53,378 nucleotides of DNA from Lachnospiraceae bacterium. GTDB taxonomy: Bacteria > Bacillota > Clostridia > Lachnospirales > Lachnospiraceae. Positions within the stretch are counted from its first letter, which is position 1, and each line of letters begins with the position of its first letter. The stretch spans positions 1-53,378 of the forward strand of contig JAAWRC010000021.1 of the NCBI GenBank assembly GCA_022800815.1. Reading direction: 5' to 3'. The notes below the pieces were generated by a model. The model worked only from the letters and a program-made list of their open reading frames with translations, ran no database searches and had not been told where the DNA came from. Shown piece after piece: positions 15,874-24,635 of this stretch. The position numbers and the translations under genes were made by a program.

Positions 15874-17280
15874 ATGGAGAAGAAGCGGACCGGGGCGGTC
15901 ACGGACCTGACCCGGGGAGTTATTTGGAGGCAGCTTGTTTTGTTTGCACTGCCTTTTTTGTTTTCCAACCTGCTGCAGCAGTTTTACAGTACGGCGGACG
16001 CAGCCATTGTGGGCCAGAGTGTGGGAGCGGGGGCGCTGGCCGCCATCGGCTCCTGTGACAAGCTGGTATTTCTTTTAATCAATCTGTTTGTGGGCGTGTC
16101 CACGGGGGCCAGCATCGCCGTGGCCCAGGCCTTTGGGCGGAGGGATGAGGACGGTCTTTCCCGCACGGTCCATTCTGCGGTGACGCTGGGGCTCCTCTCG
16201 GGGGCTTTCCTGACCGTGATCGGGAGCTGGCTGGCACCGAAGCTTCTGGTGGCCATGAACACGCCGGATGACGTGCTCCCCATGGCGGTGGACTATATCG
16301 AGATTTATTTCATGGGCATGATCCCGGTCATGGTCTACAACATGGGAAGCGGGATTCTCCGGGCCATGGGAAATTCCAAAAGCGCCCTTCTCTATCTGGC
16401 GGTTTCCGGCATCATCAACGTGGGCTTGGACCTCCTTTTTGTCCGGGGCCTTTCCTGGGGCGTGAAGGGAGCCGCGGCGGCCACGGCCATTTCCCAGGTG
16501 CTCCCGGCCGTCCTGGTGTTCCTTAAGCTTACCAGGCTGGAGGAGAGTTACAGACTTCGAGTCCGGGGCCTGCGCCTTTATGGGGAGGAGACGCTTTACA
16601 TCGTGCGGGTGGGCGTCCCGGCGGGGCTTCGGATGGTGCTCATCAACATTTCCAATGTCATCGTCCAGTCCAGGGTCAACGCCTTCGGCATGGAGGCCAT
16701 GGCGGGCTGCACCCTGTTCTTTAAGATCGAAGGATATCTCTACGCCATGATCTCCGCCCTGAGCCTGGCCCTCACCAGTTTTGCGGGGCAGAACATCGGT
16801 GCGGCGGACTACGTGCGGGCGAAGAAGGGGAAGCGGATCTGCATGAACCTTGCGGCGGCCGTGACTGTCGTGTTGGTGGTGGTGCTCTGTGTCTGGGCGG
16901 AGCCCGTCTGCCGGATCTTCACCGGGGAGGAGCCGGCCGTCGCCTACGGGGCGCTCCAGCTTCGCTACCAGTTGCCGCTCTACCTGATTTTTTCCTGGAA
17001 CGAGATCATCAACGGGGCGGTGCTCTCCTCGGGGCACAGCGTGGCGCCCATGGTGATCAGCCTGGTGGGCATGTGCGTGGCCAGGGTCGGGTTCATCTTC
17101 GTGGTGTCGGAGTTCTGGTATGACATCCGGGTGGTGTATCTGGCGTTTCCTTTTAGCTGGCTGATCACCCACGTGGGGATTCAGGTTTACTATTATTTCG
17201 GGAGATGGATCCAGGGAAAGCGGTTTTTGGAGGCGGTGAGGGAACAGGAAGATGGGGCCAGGATGCGGGGGACGGAGTGA
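15874..17280 (+). CDS. MATE-family multidrug/metabolite efflux transporter
   Basis: 468 residues with about twelve membrane segments in two homologous halves. Landmarks are LPFLFSNLLQQFYSTADAAIVGQ (start of half 1), PVMVYNMGSGILRAMGNSKS, and FFKIEGYLYAMISALSLALTSFAGQNIGA in half 2, typical of the NorM/DinF-like group in Clostridia. It would export organic cations or a metabolite using an ion gradient; the substrate cannot be read. GGGAGGG lies 5 nt before the ATG. The next gene starts 2 bp after the stop. Confidence 0.92.
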   Translation: MEKKRTGAVTDLTRGVIWRQLVLFALPFLFSNLLQQFYSTADAAIVGQSVGAGALAAIGSCDKLVFLLINLFVGVSTGASIAVAQAFGRRDEDGLSRTVHSAVTLGLLSGAFLTVIGSWLAPKLLVAMNTPDDVLPMAVDYIEIYFMGMIPVMVYNMGSGILRAMGNSKSALLYLAVSGIINVGLDLLFVRGLSWGVKGAAAATAISQVLPAVLVFLKLTRLEESYRLRVRGLRLYGEETLYIVRVGVPAGLRMVLINISNVIVQSRVNAFGMEAMAGCTLFFKIEGYLYAMISALSLALTSFAGQNIGAADYVRAKKGKRICMNLAAAVTVVLVVVLCVWAEPVCRIFTGEEPAVAYGALQLRYQLPLYLIFSWNEIINGAVLSSGHSVAPMVISLVGMCVARVGFIFVVSEFWYDIRVVYLAFPFSWLITHVGIQVYYYFGRWIQGKRFLEAVREQEDGARMRGTE

Positions 17281-17282
17281 GG

Positions 17283-18296
17283 ATGACGATGGATGGCGGA
17301 GAACAGAAGAACATAGAACGGAAAAGCACAGGACGGAAGAACACAGGACGGAAGAACACAGAACAGAGGGGCATAGAACAGAAGAAGAGAGGACAAAAGA
17401 GCACAGAAGGGAAGCGTGCGAATTCGAATTCTTATATGATCTATGCGGGGATCACCACGGTGATCTGGGCGACGGCGGTGGTCTTTACCCAGGAAGCGCA
17501 GGAGAGTTTTTCCAGCCAGAGCATCGGGGTGATCCGCTATCTCTTTGCCACGGCGGCCATCCTGGCGGTCATGGCCGTGAAGCGGATCGGGCCGCCGAAG
17601 CTTAAGGACGTGCCGAAGTTCCTGCTTTCCGGGTTTCTGGGCTTCGCCTGCTATGTGACGGCCTTCAACTTGGCGGTGGAGACCATCACCGGGGCGACCT
17701 GCAGCATCATTGCCCAAATCATCCCGATCCTGACGGCGGTCCTCTCCTGTGTGTTTCTCGGCGAGAAAATTCCCCTCCGGGGCTGGGCCGCCATCGTCAT
17801 GGCCTTTGGGGGGATTCTGGTGATGGCCCTCTGGAACGGCGCTTTTTCGGTCAATCCCGGGATCTTGTGGATGCTCCTGGCGGCCATTTCTTTAAGTGTC
17901 TATAATCTGACGCAGCGGTTGTTTATCAGGGATTACACGGCTTTCCAGTCCACGGCCTACAGCATCGTCGGCGGCACGCTGTTCCTTTTGGCGTTCTTGC
18001 CGGGAGCCGTTCCGGAGATGGAGACGGCCACGGCTGTCTCCTGGGGGGCCGTGGCTTATCTTGGCGTGTTCGGCGGGGCCGTCGCCTACGTGTTTTGGAC
18101 TAAGGCGTTTTCTCTGGCAAGGCGGACCAGCGACGTGTCCAATTTCATGTTCGCCCAGCCCCTCATCGCCAGCCTGGCCGGGTTCGTGTTCCGGGGCGAG
18201 GTGCCGGGGATGGAGACGGTCCTCGGCGGAATCCTGGTCCTCGGGGGTATGTTCCTGTTTCAGACGGGCCGAAATCCCCGGTCTGAGGTTCCGTAG
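17283..18296 (+). CDS. EamA/DMT-superfamily transporter with basic repetitive N-terminus
   Basis: 337 residues from the ATG at 17283, which has GGAG upstream and follows the MATE stop by 2 bp. Residues about 50-337 carry ten membrane segments as two EamA repeats (YAGITTVIWATAVVFTQEA; AIVMAFGGILVMAL; GAVAYVFWTKAFSLARRTS). The first 45 residues are unusual: a run of short direct repeats rich in Lys, Arg, Thr and Asn (RKSTGRKNT, GRKNTEQR), encoded by a 15-bp repeat at about 17318-17365. That tail may be translated or the true start may be the Met before IYAGITT. Exporter of small metabolites, substrate unknown. Confidence 0.85.
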   Translation: MTMDGGEQKNIERKSTGRKNTGRKNTEQRGIEQKKRGQKSTEGKRANSNSYMIYAGITTVIWATAVVFTQEAQESFSSQSIGVIRYLFATAAILAVMAVKRIGPPKLKDVPKFLLSGFLGFACYVTAFNLAVETITGATCSIIAQIIPILTAVLSCVFLGEKIPLRGWAAIVMAFGGILVMALWNGAFSVNPGILWMLLAAISLSVYNLTQRLFIRDYTAFQSTAYSIVGGTLFLLAFLPGAVPEMETATAVSWGAVAYLGVFGGAVAYVFWTKAFSLARRTSDVSNFMFAQPLIASLAGFVFRGEVPGMETVLGGILVLGGMFLFQTGRNPRSEVP

Positions 18297-18450
18297 AGCC
18301 TGGCGATGAACTCTTGGCGGTTGGAGACCTCCATTTTTTGTACATGTTGGCGATGTGTTTGTAGGCGGTGGTCACGCTGATGCAGAGGCACCCGGCGATG
18401 GAAGCCGCTTGCGATGGCGCCGCAGAAGCGGTACGGGTCATGTTCTCTCC
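18260..18450 (-). pseudogene. Remnant of a LuxR-type HTH regulator, frameshifted
   Basis: On the - strand the pieces GAIASGF, then (second frame) SIAGCLCISVTTAYKHIANMYKK, then (first frame again) MEVSNRQEFIARLYG together make a LuxR/GerE helix-turn-helix. The last switch is at an A6 run (about 18336-18341, T on the + strand) one base short of the A7 needed to restore frame; the first implies a loss of about 13 nt at the NREI stretch. Two lesions make a sequencing error unlikely. The remnant overlaps the EamA 3' end convergently. No sensor part is recognisable upstream. Confidence 0.7.
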
Positions 18451-18583
18451 CGCACTGGAAAGGGAACTGGTATAAAGAGTCTTTTGGTTCTTTTTGCATG
18501 CAAGGCCTTCGTGGACTTCGACAAAGAGGTGAAGGAGCGTTTTTCGTTTTTCATCCTGAACATATGTTGACCATACCCAAGGG

Positions 18584-18616
18584 GCGCTCGCCATCTCTCT
18601 CTGGCGGGCGCTTTTT
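18584..18616 (+). terminator. Rho-independent terminator
   Basis: GCGCTCGCC (18584-18592) pairs with GGCGGGCGC (18603-18611, one wobble) and T5 follows. It ends rightward transcription before the nucleoside operon. Confidence 0.75.
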
Positions 18617-18703
18617 GTCGATTGCATGTTTGGCCATTTCTCACAAAGAGGACGGAATAAAATAGACAAAATGACGAAAAAAATCGAAAAAGTCGGATTG
18701 TTC

Positions 18704-18732
18704 TTGACAAGAATGATGAAGCATGATATGTT
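18704..18732 (+). promoter_or_regulatory. Nucleoside operon promoter
   Basis: TTGACA (18704-18709) and TATGTT (18727-18732), 17 bp apart, 155 bp before the lipoprotein gene. Confidence 0.75.
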
Positions 18733-18746
18733 TAAACGGACATATA

Positions 18747-18777
18747 GTTTATCAGATAGACTGTTTATCTAATAAAC
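18747..18777 (+). promoter_or_regulatory. Two tandem palindromic operators downstream of the promoter
   Basis: GTTTATCAGATAGAC (18747-18761) and GTTTATCTAATAAAC (18763-18777) are near-perfect 15-bp palindromes of consensus GTTTATCWGATAAAC, centres 16 bp apart. They begin 15 bp after the -10, a position suited to repression. Confidence 0.7.
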
Positions 18778-18812
18778 AAGAGAGGAGAAGAGAATATTTT
18801 TTTAAGCATATA

Positions 18813-18843
18813 ATTTATCAGATAAACTATATAGGGGATAAAC
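18813..18843 (+). promoter_or_regulatory. Third operator palindrome plus half site
   Basis: ATTTATCAGATAAAC (18813-18827) is the best palindrome of the set; a half site GATAAAC follows at 18837-18843. The leader between promoter and gene therefore holds three to four copies of the motif. Confidence 0.7.
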
Positions 18844-18887
18844 AGTGGCATGGAACTTTATAATCAGGAGTCCGAAGGAGGAAAAGA

Positions 18888-20078
18888 ATGAAAAAGATGT
18901 TAGCGGTTTTGTTGATGCTTGCCATGGCGATGGGAGTTTTTGCCGGCTGTGGAAAGAAGGAGACGTCCGGGGAAGACGGCGGGGCGGAGACAAAGAAAGA
19001 GAGCGGCCAGGAGGAGCAAACGGCGACGGAAGACGACAAAAAGGAAGATGGGGCCGGAGTGGATTATTCGGTGGCGATGGTGGTTGCCGGAGCATTGGGG
19101 GACAAAGGCTTTAACGACAACGCAAAGAAGGGACTTGATTCTGCCGAGGAGGCCTTTGGGATCAAGACCCAGGTGGTGGAGCTTTCCACGGCGGACAAGA
19201 CGAAGTATGAACCGACGCTTTTGGATCTGGCCGATTCCGGCAAGTATGACGTGATCATGGTTGCCGGGAACGCCATGCGGGAGGTGTTGGAAAAGGTGGC
19301 GGTGGACTACCCGGAGCAGAAATTTTATCTGTATGACGCCAGCGTCAATTACGACAACGGGGACTTCCCCAATGTGTACTGTAACACCTTCCTGCAGAAC
19401 GAGGCGAGTTTTCTGGCGGGAGTGGTGGCCGCTTCCATGACCTCTTCCGATCTGCCGGATGCCAATGAGGACAAGATCGTGGGCAACGTGATCCTCATGG
19501 ACATGGCCGTGATGAATGATTTCATGGTGGGATACATTGAGGGCTGTCAGTATGCGGACCCGGAGGTTCGGGTGAACACGGCCTACGTGGGCGCCTCCGA
19601 TGCGGCCAAGGCCAAGGACATGGCGATCTCCATGTACCAGCAAAAGGCGGACATCGTCTTCCAGGTGGCGGCCAGCTCCGGTCTGGGCGTGATCGAGGCT
19701 GGTAAGGAATCCGGGAAATATGTGATCGGCGTGGACCAGGATCAGGCCATGGTGCTGATGGATGGGGATCCGGAGGCGGCAAAGAGGATTTTGACCTCCG
19801 TGCTGAAGCGGACCGACGTGGCCGTTTACCGGGCTCTTGACATGATGATCAACGATCCGGATTCCGTGCCCTGGGGGACCTGCGAGGCTCTGGGCATGGA
19901 AGAGGAGTGTGTCGGGATCGCCAAGAGCGACGTGTATCAGGAGCTGGTCTCCGAGGAAGTGAAGGCGGCCGTGGAGGAAGCGGAGTCAAAGATCATAAGC
20001 GGGGAGATCAAGGTGGGTTCCGCTTACGGAATGGAGACGGAGGAGATCACCAAGCTTAGGGACAGCGTGAAGCCATAA
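18888..20078 (+). CDS. Nucleoside-binding lipoprotein, BMP/PnrA family
   Basis: 396 residues. MKKMLAVLLMLAMAMGVFAG-C is a lipoprotein signal (lipobox FAGC), followed by a charged linker and the BMP domain (VAMVVAGALGDKGFNDNAKKG, DVIMVAGNAMREVLEKVA, FQVAASSGLGVIEAGKESGKYVIGVDQDQ). PnrA-type proteins bind purine nucleosides. It is encoded first in an operon with an RbsA-like ATPase and two permeases, the NupNOPQ arrangement. AAGGAGG precedes the ATG. The operator array upstream suggests substrate-controlled expression. Confidence 0.93.
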   Translation: MKKMLAVLLMLAMAMGVFAGCGKKETSGEDGGAETKKESGQEEQTATEDDKKEDGAGVDYSVAMVVAGALGDKGFNDNAKKGLDSAEEAFGIKTQVVELSTADKTKYEPTLLDLADSGKYDVIMVAGNAMREVLEKVAVDYPEQKFYLYDASVNYDNGDFPNVYCNTFLQNEASFLAGVVAASMTSSDLPDANEDKIVGNVILMDMAVMNDFMVGYIEGCQYADPEVRVNTAYVGASDAAKAKDMAISMYQQKADIVFQVAASSGLGVIEAGKESGKYVIGVDQDQAMVLMDGDPEAAKRILTSVLKRTDVAVYRALDMMINDPDSVPWGTCEALGMEEECVGIAKSDVYQELVSEEVKAAVEEAESKIISGEIKVGSAYGMETEEITKLRDSVKP

Positions 20079-20091
20079 AGGAGGAAGGGAC

Positions 20092-21666
20092 GTGTCGGAG
20101 CAAGATTATATCCTGGAAATGCGTGGGATCACCAAGATATACCCGAACGGGTTCGTGGCCAACAAGGACGTGAATCTGGCGGTCCGGGAGGGGGAGATCC
20201 ATGCGCTGGTGGGAGAGAACGGTGCGGGAAAGAGCACCCTGATGAAGGTGCTGTTCGGAGTGGAATCCCATGAGGAGGGAGAAATCCGGCTGAAGGGACA
20301 GCCGGTCAGGATTTCGGACCCCATCTCGGCCATCGACATGGGGATTGGCATGGTACATCAGCATTTCATGCTGGTTCCTTCCCTGACCGTGGCGGAGAAC
20401 ATTGTGCTGGGGCGGGAGCCAAAACGGTACAAAACTCTGCTTGACATGGAAAAGGCGGTGAAGGACACGGAAGAACTCTGCGGGAAATACAATCTAAGCG
20501 TGGACGCCAGGGCCCGCATTGACAGCCTTCCCGTGGGACAGAAGCAGAAGGTGGAGATTTTAAAAGCCCTTTACCGGAAGGCGAAGATCCTGATTTTGGA
20601 CGAGCCGACGGCGGTGCTGACGCCTCAGGAGACGGCGGAGCTCTTTGTGGAATTGAAGCGGATGCGGGAGGCGGGCCATACGATTATCTTCATTTCCCAT
20701 AAGCTCAACGAGGTGAAGGAGCTCTGTGACCGGGTGACCGTGCTCCGCCTGGGACGCACCGTGGGGACTGCGGATCTGAAAAGCTTAAGCGAGCAGGCCA
20801 TCAGCCGCATGATGGTGGGACGGGACGTGATTTTAAAAATTGAGAAGGAGAAGGCGTCGCCCGGGCAGGAGGTGCTCTCCGTGCGGGAGCTGAGCCTGAA
20901 TTCCAACGACGGCAGGCCCATTATCCGGAACGTGAATTTTTCCGTCCGCTCCGGAGAGATTCTGGGGGTGGCCGGGGTGGAAGGGAATGGCCAGCGGGAA
21001 CTCTCTGAGATCATTACCGGACTCAGGCCTTTCAGCAGAGGAGAGATCCGGATTGAGGGCAATTCCATCGAAAAAAAGACGGTGAAGGAGATCCGCAGGA
21101 TGGGCGTCTCCCATATTTCCGAGGACCGGATGACCTACGGCGTGGCGGCCGGGGCGGGGATCCGTGAGAACGTGATCTCGGACCGGTTTGACCAGCCGGA
21201 GTACTGCAGGCGGGGATTTCTGCAAAGGGGAGCCATCGACCGGCTGACAAAACGGCTGATCGAAGAGTTCCACATCAAGTGTGACGACGGGAACCAGCCG
21301 GTGCGCATGCTTTCCGGCGGCAATATGCAGAAGGTGGTGGCGGCCAGGGAGTTTTCCCTCGCCCCCCGTCTCTCCATCGTGAATCAGCCCACGAGGGGTA
21401 TTGACGTGGGAGCGACGGAGTTTGTGCGGAACAAAATTGTGGAGCTGCGGGACGGGGGTACGGCGGTACTCTTAATTTCTGCGGACTTGAACGAGATTCT
21501 GGAACTGAGCGATTCTCTGATTGTCATGCACGGAGGGGAGATCGTGGCGTATCTTGGGGACAGCAGCCAGGTGACGGAGGAGGAGCTTGGGGAATATATG
21601 CTGGGGATCCGCAGACAGAATCCGGAGGAGATCAGGAGGGCCTGTCATGAATGTGAAGCAAATTGA
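20092..21666 (+). CDS. Nucleoside ABC transporter ATPase with two nucleotide-binding domains
   Basis: 524 residues from a GTG start with AAGGAGGAAGG upstream. NBD1 has Walker A GENGAGKSTL (near 43) and Walker B ILILDEPTAVLTP. NBD2 has the degenerate Walker A GVEGNGQREL and signature LSGGNMQKVVAAREF, with Walker B altered to RLSIVNQPTRGID. This asymmetry is normal for the RbsA/NupO group, in which one site is catalytic. It overlaps the next gene by 20 bp, so ATPase and permease are translationally coupled. Confidence 0.93.
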   Translation: MSEQDYILEMRGITKIYPNGFVANKDVNLAVREGEIHALVGENGAGKSTLMKVLFGVESHEEGEIRLKGQPVRISDPISAIDMGIGMVHQHFMLVPSLTVAENIVLGREPKRYKTLLDMEKAVKDTEELCGKYNLSVDARARIDSLPVGQKQKVEILKALYRKAKILILDEPTAVLTPQETAELFVELKRMREAGHTIIFISHKLNEVKELCDRVTVLRLGRTVGTADLKSLSEQAISRMMVGRDVILKIEKEKASPGQEVLSVRELSLNSNDGRPIIRNVNFSVRSGEILGVAGVEGNGQRELSEIITGLRPFSRGEIRIEGNSIEKKTVKEIRRMGVSHISEDRMTYGVAAGAGIRENVISDRFDQPEYCRRGFLQRGAIDRLTKRLIEEFHIKCDDGNQPVRMLSGGNMQKVVAAREFSLAPRLSIVNQPTRGIDVGATEFVRNKIVELRDGGTAVLLISADLNEILELSDSLIVMHGGEIVAYLGDSSQVTEEELGEYMLGIRRQNPEEIRRACHECEAN

Positions 21667-22720
21667 AAAACTGATGGACATTGCCAAGACGGTCGCCGCC
21701 ATCCTGGTGTCCTTTGGGGCGACGATCATCCTCATCGCCCTGGTGAGCAGTACTCCCATGGAGACGATCAAGGATTTTTTCCTGGGGCCCTTTGCCACGG
21801 TGAGACGGATGGGCAACATCGTTGAGATGGCCATTCCCATTGTCTTTACCAGCTGCGGCATCTGCATCATGTATGCCACGGGACATATCAACATGGGCTC
21901 TTCGGGCTGCTTTTACATCGGCGGCCTGGCGGCCTCCGCCGTCGCTTTCCGGCTTCAAATGGCGGCGGGGCTTCACCCGGCGGCGGCCCTGCTTTTCGGC
22001 GGCCTGACCGGTGCCTTCGTGGCGGCGATTCCGGCGGTGCTTCGGATCCGCTGGGAGATCAACGAGGTGGTTTCCTCGCTGATGATCAACTACATCGTCG
22101 TTTTTTTCGGAACCTGGATTCTCAGGACCTTCATGCTGGATCCGACGGCGGGCTTCAACGCCAGTGAGGCTTACAGGGACACGGCCATGCTCCCGGCGAT
22201 GATTCCGGGAACGAGGATCCACGTGGGGCTCCTCATTGCGGCGGCGGTGGTAATTTTTTCCTGGCTGTTTCTGAAAAAGACCAAATGGGGCTATCAGATT
22301 CGCATGATGGGAAACAACAGCAGCTTTGCCGTATATTCCGGCATGGGGATCACGGGGATCCTTTTGGCGTCCCAGCTCATCGGCGGATTCCTGGCAGGGC
22401 TTGGCGGGGCGACGGAGTGCATGGGCATGTATACCAGGTTTGAGTGGGCGGCGGCACCCCAGACCGGGTTTGACGGGATCATGGTGGCGGCCATCAGCAG
22501 GAGGAATCCGGCCATGGTTCCGGTGGCGGCCCTGTTTTTGGCCTATGTGCGGGTGGGAGCCGACGTGATTTCCCGCACCAGCGACGTTCCTGCCGAGATC
22601 GTGAGCATTATCCAGGCATTGATCATCATGCTGGTGGGAGCGCAGATGTTCCTGAACCGGTTCAGGCACAGGCAGATTGTGAAGGCTTCGGAGCGCCAGC
22701 TTGCAAAGGAGGGGAATTGA
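21647..22720 (+). CDS. Nucleoside ABC transporter permease 1 (NupP-like)
   Basis: 357 residues from MNVKQIEKL at 21647, preceded by AGGAGG inside the ATPase gene. About nine membrane segments; GICIMYATGHINMGSSGCFYIGG near 75-95 and INEVVSSLMINYI near 140 match the BPD-transp-2 permeases of purine nucleoside systems. It pairs with the next gene's product to form the membrane channel. An upstream in-frame start at 21587 would lie deep in the ATPase gene and is rejected. Confidence 0.92.
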   Translation: MNVKQIEKLMDIAKTVAAILVSFGATIILIALVSSTPMETIKDFFLGPFATVRRMGNIVEMAIPIVFTSCGICIMYATGHINMGSSGCFYIGGLAASAVAFRLQMAAGLHPAAALLFGGLTGAFVAAIPAVLRIRWEINEVVSSLMINYIVVFFGTWILRTFMLDPTAGFNASEAYRDTAMLPAMIPGTRIHVGLLIAAAVVIFSWLFLKKTKWGYQIRMMGNNSSFAVYSGMGITGILLASQLIGGFLAGLGGATECMGMYTRFEWAAAPQTGFDGIMVAAISRRNPAMVPVAALFLAYVRVGADVISRTSDVPAEIVSIIQALIIMLVGAQMFLNRFRHRQIVKASERQLAKEGN

Positions 22721-23647
22721 ATGAACGTCTGGGACATCATCTTTACGACGGAGTTCGGCTACATGATCTTCCGGGTGACCACGCCGATTCTTTTTACGGC
22801 GCTGGGGGCCATGATCAGCCGCAGGGCGGGGATCATGAACATCAGCCTGGAGGGGCTTATGCTGGTCGGCGCTTTGTTTGGCGTAATCGGGAGCGCTTAC
22901 AGCCAGAGCGTGGTGGTCGGCGTTTTGTCCGCCGTGGCGGCAAGCCTTGTCATGTCGCTGTTGTTTGCCTGGTTTGTGCTCAAATTAAAATCGGACCTGA
23001 TTCTGACGGGAATCGCCCTGAATCTGATGGCTTCCGGGGGCACCGTGTTCCTCCTTTCGGTGCTCTGCGGGGACAAGGGAGTATCGACTTCCATGAACAG
23101 CCTGGTGGTGCCGGCGGTGGAACTGCCGCTGATCAGGCATATCCCGGTGCTGGGGGAGATTCTCTCGGGCCATAACCTGCTGACGTATGCGGCCCTCGTC
23201 TGCGTGGTCCTGGTCTACCTCCTGATCAACAAGAGTCCTTTGGGTCTGCGGATCCGCTCGGTGGGCGAGAATCCGTCGGCGGCGGAGTCGGTGGGGATCA
23301 GCGTGGTGAAAACCAGGTTTACGGCCCTCGTCTTTACCGGAATCTTAAGCGGACTGGGAGGGGCTTACATGTCCATGGGTTATGTCTCCTGGTTTGCCAG
23401 AGACATGGCGGCCGGGCGGGGCTATATGGCGCTGGCGGCCCAGAATCTGGGGAATGCGACACCCATCGGAACTTTTTTGTCCAGCTTCCTGTTCGGCATT
23501 GCGGACGCCATGTCCAGCAGCCTTCAGGTTTTAAGCGTCCCGGCGGAATTTATCCAGATGCTTCCCTATGTGACGACCATCGTCGGCCTGATCCTTTTTG
23601 CCGTCAACAGGAAGCGGAAGTCTGCGAAGGCCAGGATGAAGTTGTAG
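22721..23647 (+). CDS. Nucleoside ABC transporter permease 2 (NupQ-like)
   Basis: 308 residues. It begins at the base after the stop of permease 1, with AAAGGAGGGG upstream. Membrane segments carry TPILFTALGAMISRRAGIMNISLEGLML and GLRIRSVGENPSAAESVGI, typical of the second permease of BMP-family transporters. Two different permeases imply a heterodimeric pore. Confidence 0.93.
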   Translation: MNVWDIIFTTEFGYMIFRVTTPILFTALGAMISRRAGIMNISLEGLMLVGALFGVIGSAYSQSVVVGVLSAVAASLVMSLLFAWFVLKLKSDLILTGIALNLMASGGTVFLLSVLCGDKGVSTSMNSLVVPAVELPLIRHIPVLGEILSGHNLLTYAALVCVVLVYLLINKSPLGLRIRSVGENPSAAESVGISVVKTRFTALVFTGILSGLGGAYMSMGYVSWFARDMAAGRGYMALAAQNLGNATPIGTFLSSFLFGIADAMSSSLQVLSVPAEFIQMLPYVTTIVGLILFAVNRKRKSAKARMKL

Positions 23648-23681
23648 AAAAAATCTATTTAAGGAAGGAATGAGAAGAAGC

Positions 23682-24635
23682 ATGAAAAAAATACCTGTTA
23701 TCATGGACTGTGATCCGGGGCATGACGACGCCATCGCCCTGGTGCTGGCTCTCTCTTCGGAAAAATTGAAAGTGCTGGGGGTCACGAGCTGTTCCGGGAA
23801 TCAGACCATTGAAAAGACCACGTACAATGCCAGGAGGATCCTGGAGCTTCTTGGAAAACGGGAGGTGCCCGTGGCAAGGGGGCGGAGCTGTCCTCTGTTA
23901 AACGACGGCAGGACGGCGGCGGGGGCCCACGGAGAGACCGGACTGGACGGCCCGGTTCTGCCGGAACCGGTGGCTCCCTTAAGGGAGGAGACGGCGGTGG
24001 AGTTCATGGCGAAGCTTCTGGAAGAGAGTGAGGAGAAGGTGACTTTGGTGCCCACGGGCCCCTTGACCAATATCGGAACGCTGATCCTCTCTTATCCCCA
24101 TCTGCTTCCGAAGATTGAGCGGATCTGCATGATGGGCGGCTCCGTGGTCAGCGGCTGCAGTGACAAGGGAGCCTCGGAGTTCAACATTTTGGTGGACGCT
24201 TATGCGGCGGACATTGTGTTCACCTCGGGGATTCCCATCACCATGATGGGGCTCGACGTGACAAATTTTTCAACCATCGGATATGGGGAGGAGAAGGAAG
24301 CTTTCCGAAACAGCGGCCACGTGGGGAAATTTGTGGCGGAGCTGGTGGATTTTTTCGGACGCCTGTTCCAGATGATCGGCTGGCCGGGGGCGCCCATTCA
24401 CGATGCCTGTGCCGTGGCCTGGCTGATCAAACCGGAGATTTTCGAGTCGAGGGACCTCCATGTGGAGATCGACTTGAACGGGGAAAATACCTATGCCAGC
24501 ACGGTGGCGGATTTCCACGGGCTGTCCGGCAAGGCCCCCAATGCGACGGTGTGCCTGAAATCGGACCAGAAACAGTTCGTGGAGCTGCTTTTGGATGCCT
24601 GTAAAAGCTATGAGAGGGAGGGAGCAGTGCGATGA
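23682..24635 (+). CDS. Nucleoside hydrolase (IUNH family), probably active
   Basis: 317 residues. DCDPGHDDA near the N-terminus gives the Ca2+-binding Asp cluster, PTGPLTNIGTLI and MMGG follow, and PIHDACAVAWL supplies the late His-Asp pair. All metal and catalytic positions of inosine-uridine hydrolases are kept. It should split imported ribonucleosides to base and ribose in the cytoplasm. A start four codons earlier (23670) is possible, but the ribosome site AAGGAAGG is too close to it. It overlaps the next gene by 4 bp (ATGA). Confidence 0.9.
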   Translation: MKKIPVIMDCDPGHDDAIALVLALSSEKLKVLGVTSCSGNQTIEKTTYNARRILELLGKREVPVARGRSCPLLNDGRTAAGAHGETGLDGPVLPEPVAPLREETAVEFMAKLLEESEEKVTLVPTGPLTNIGTLILSYPHLLPKIERICMMGGSVVSGCSDKGASEFNILVDAYAADIVFTSGIPITMMGLDVTNFSTIGYGEEKEAFRNSGHVGKFVAELVDFFGRLFQMIGWPGAPIHDACAVAWLIKPEIFESRDLHVEIDLNGENTYASTVADFHGLSGKAPNATVCLKSDQKQFVELLLDACKSYEREGAVR

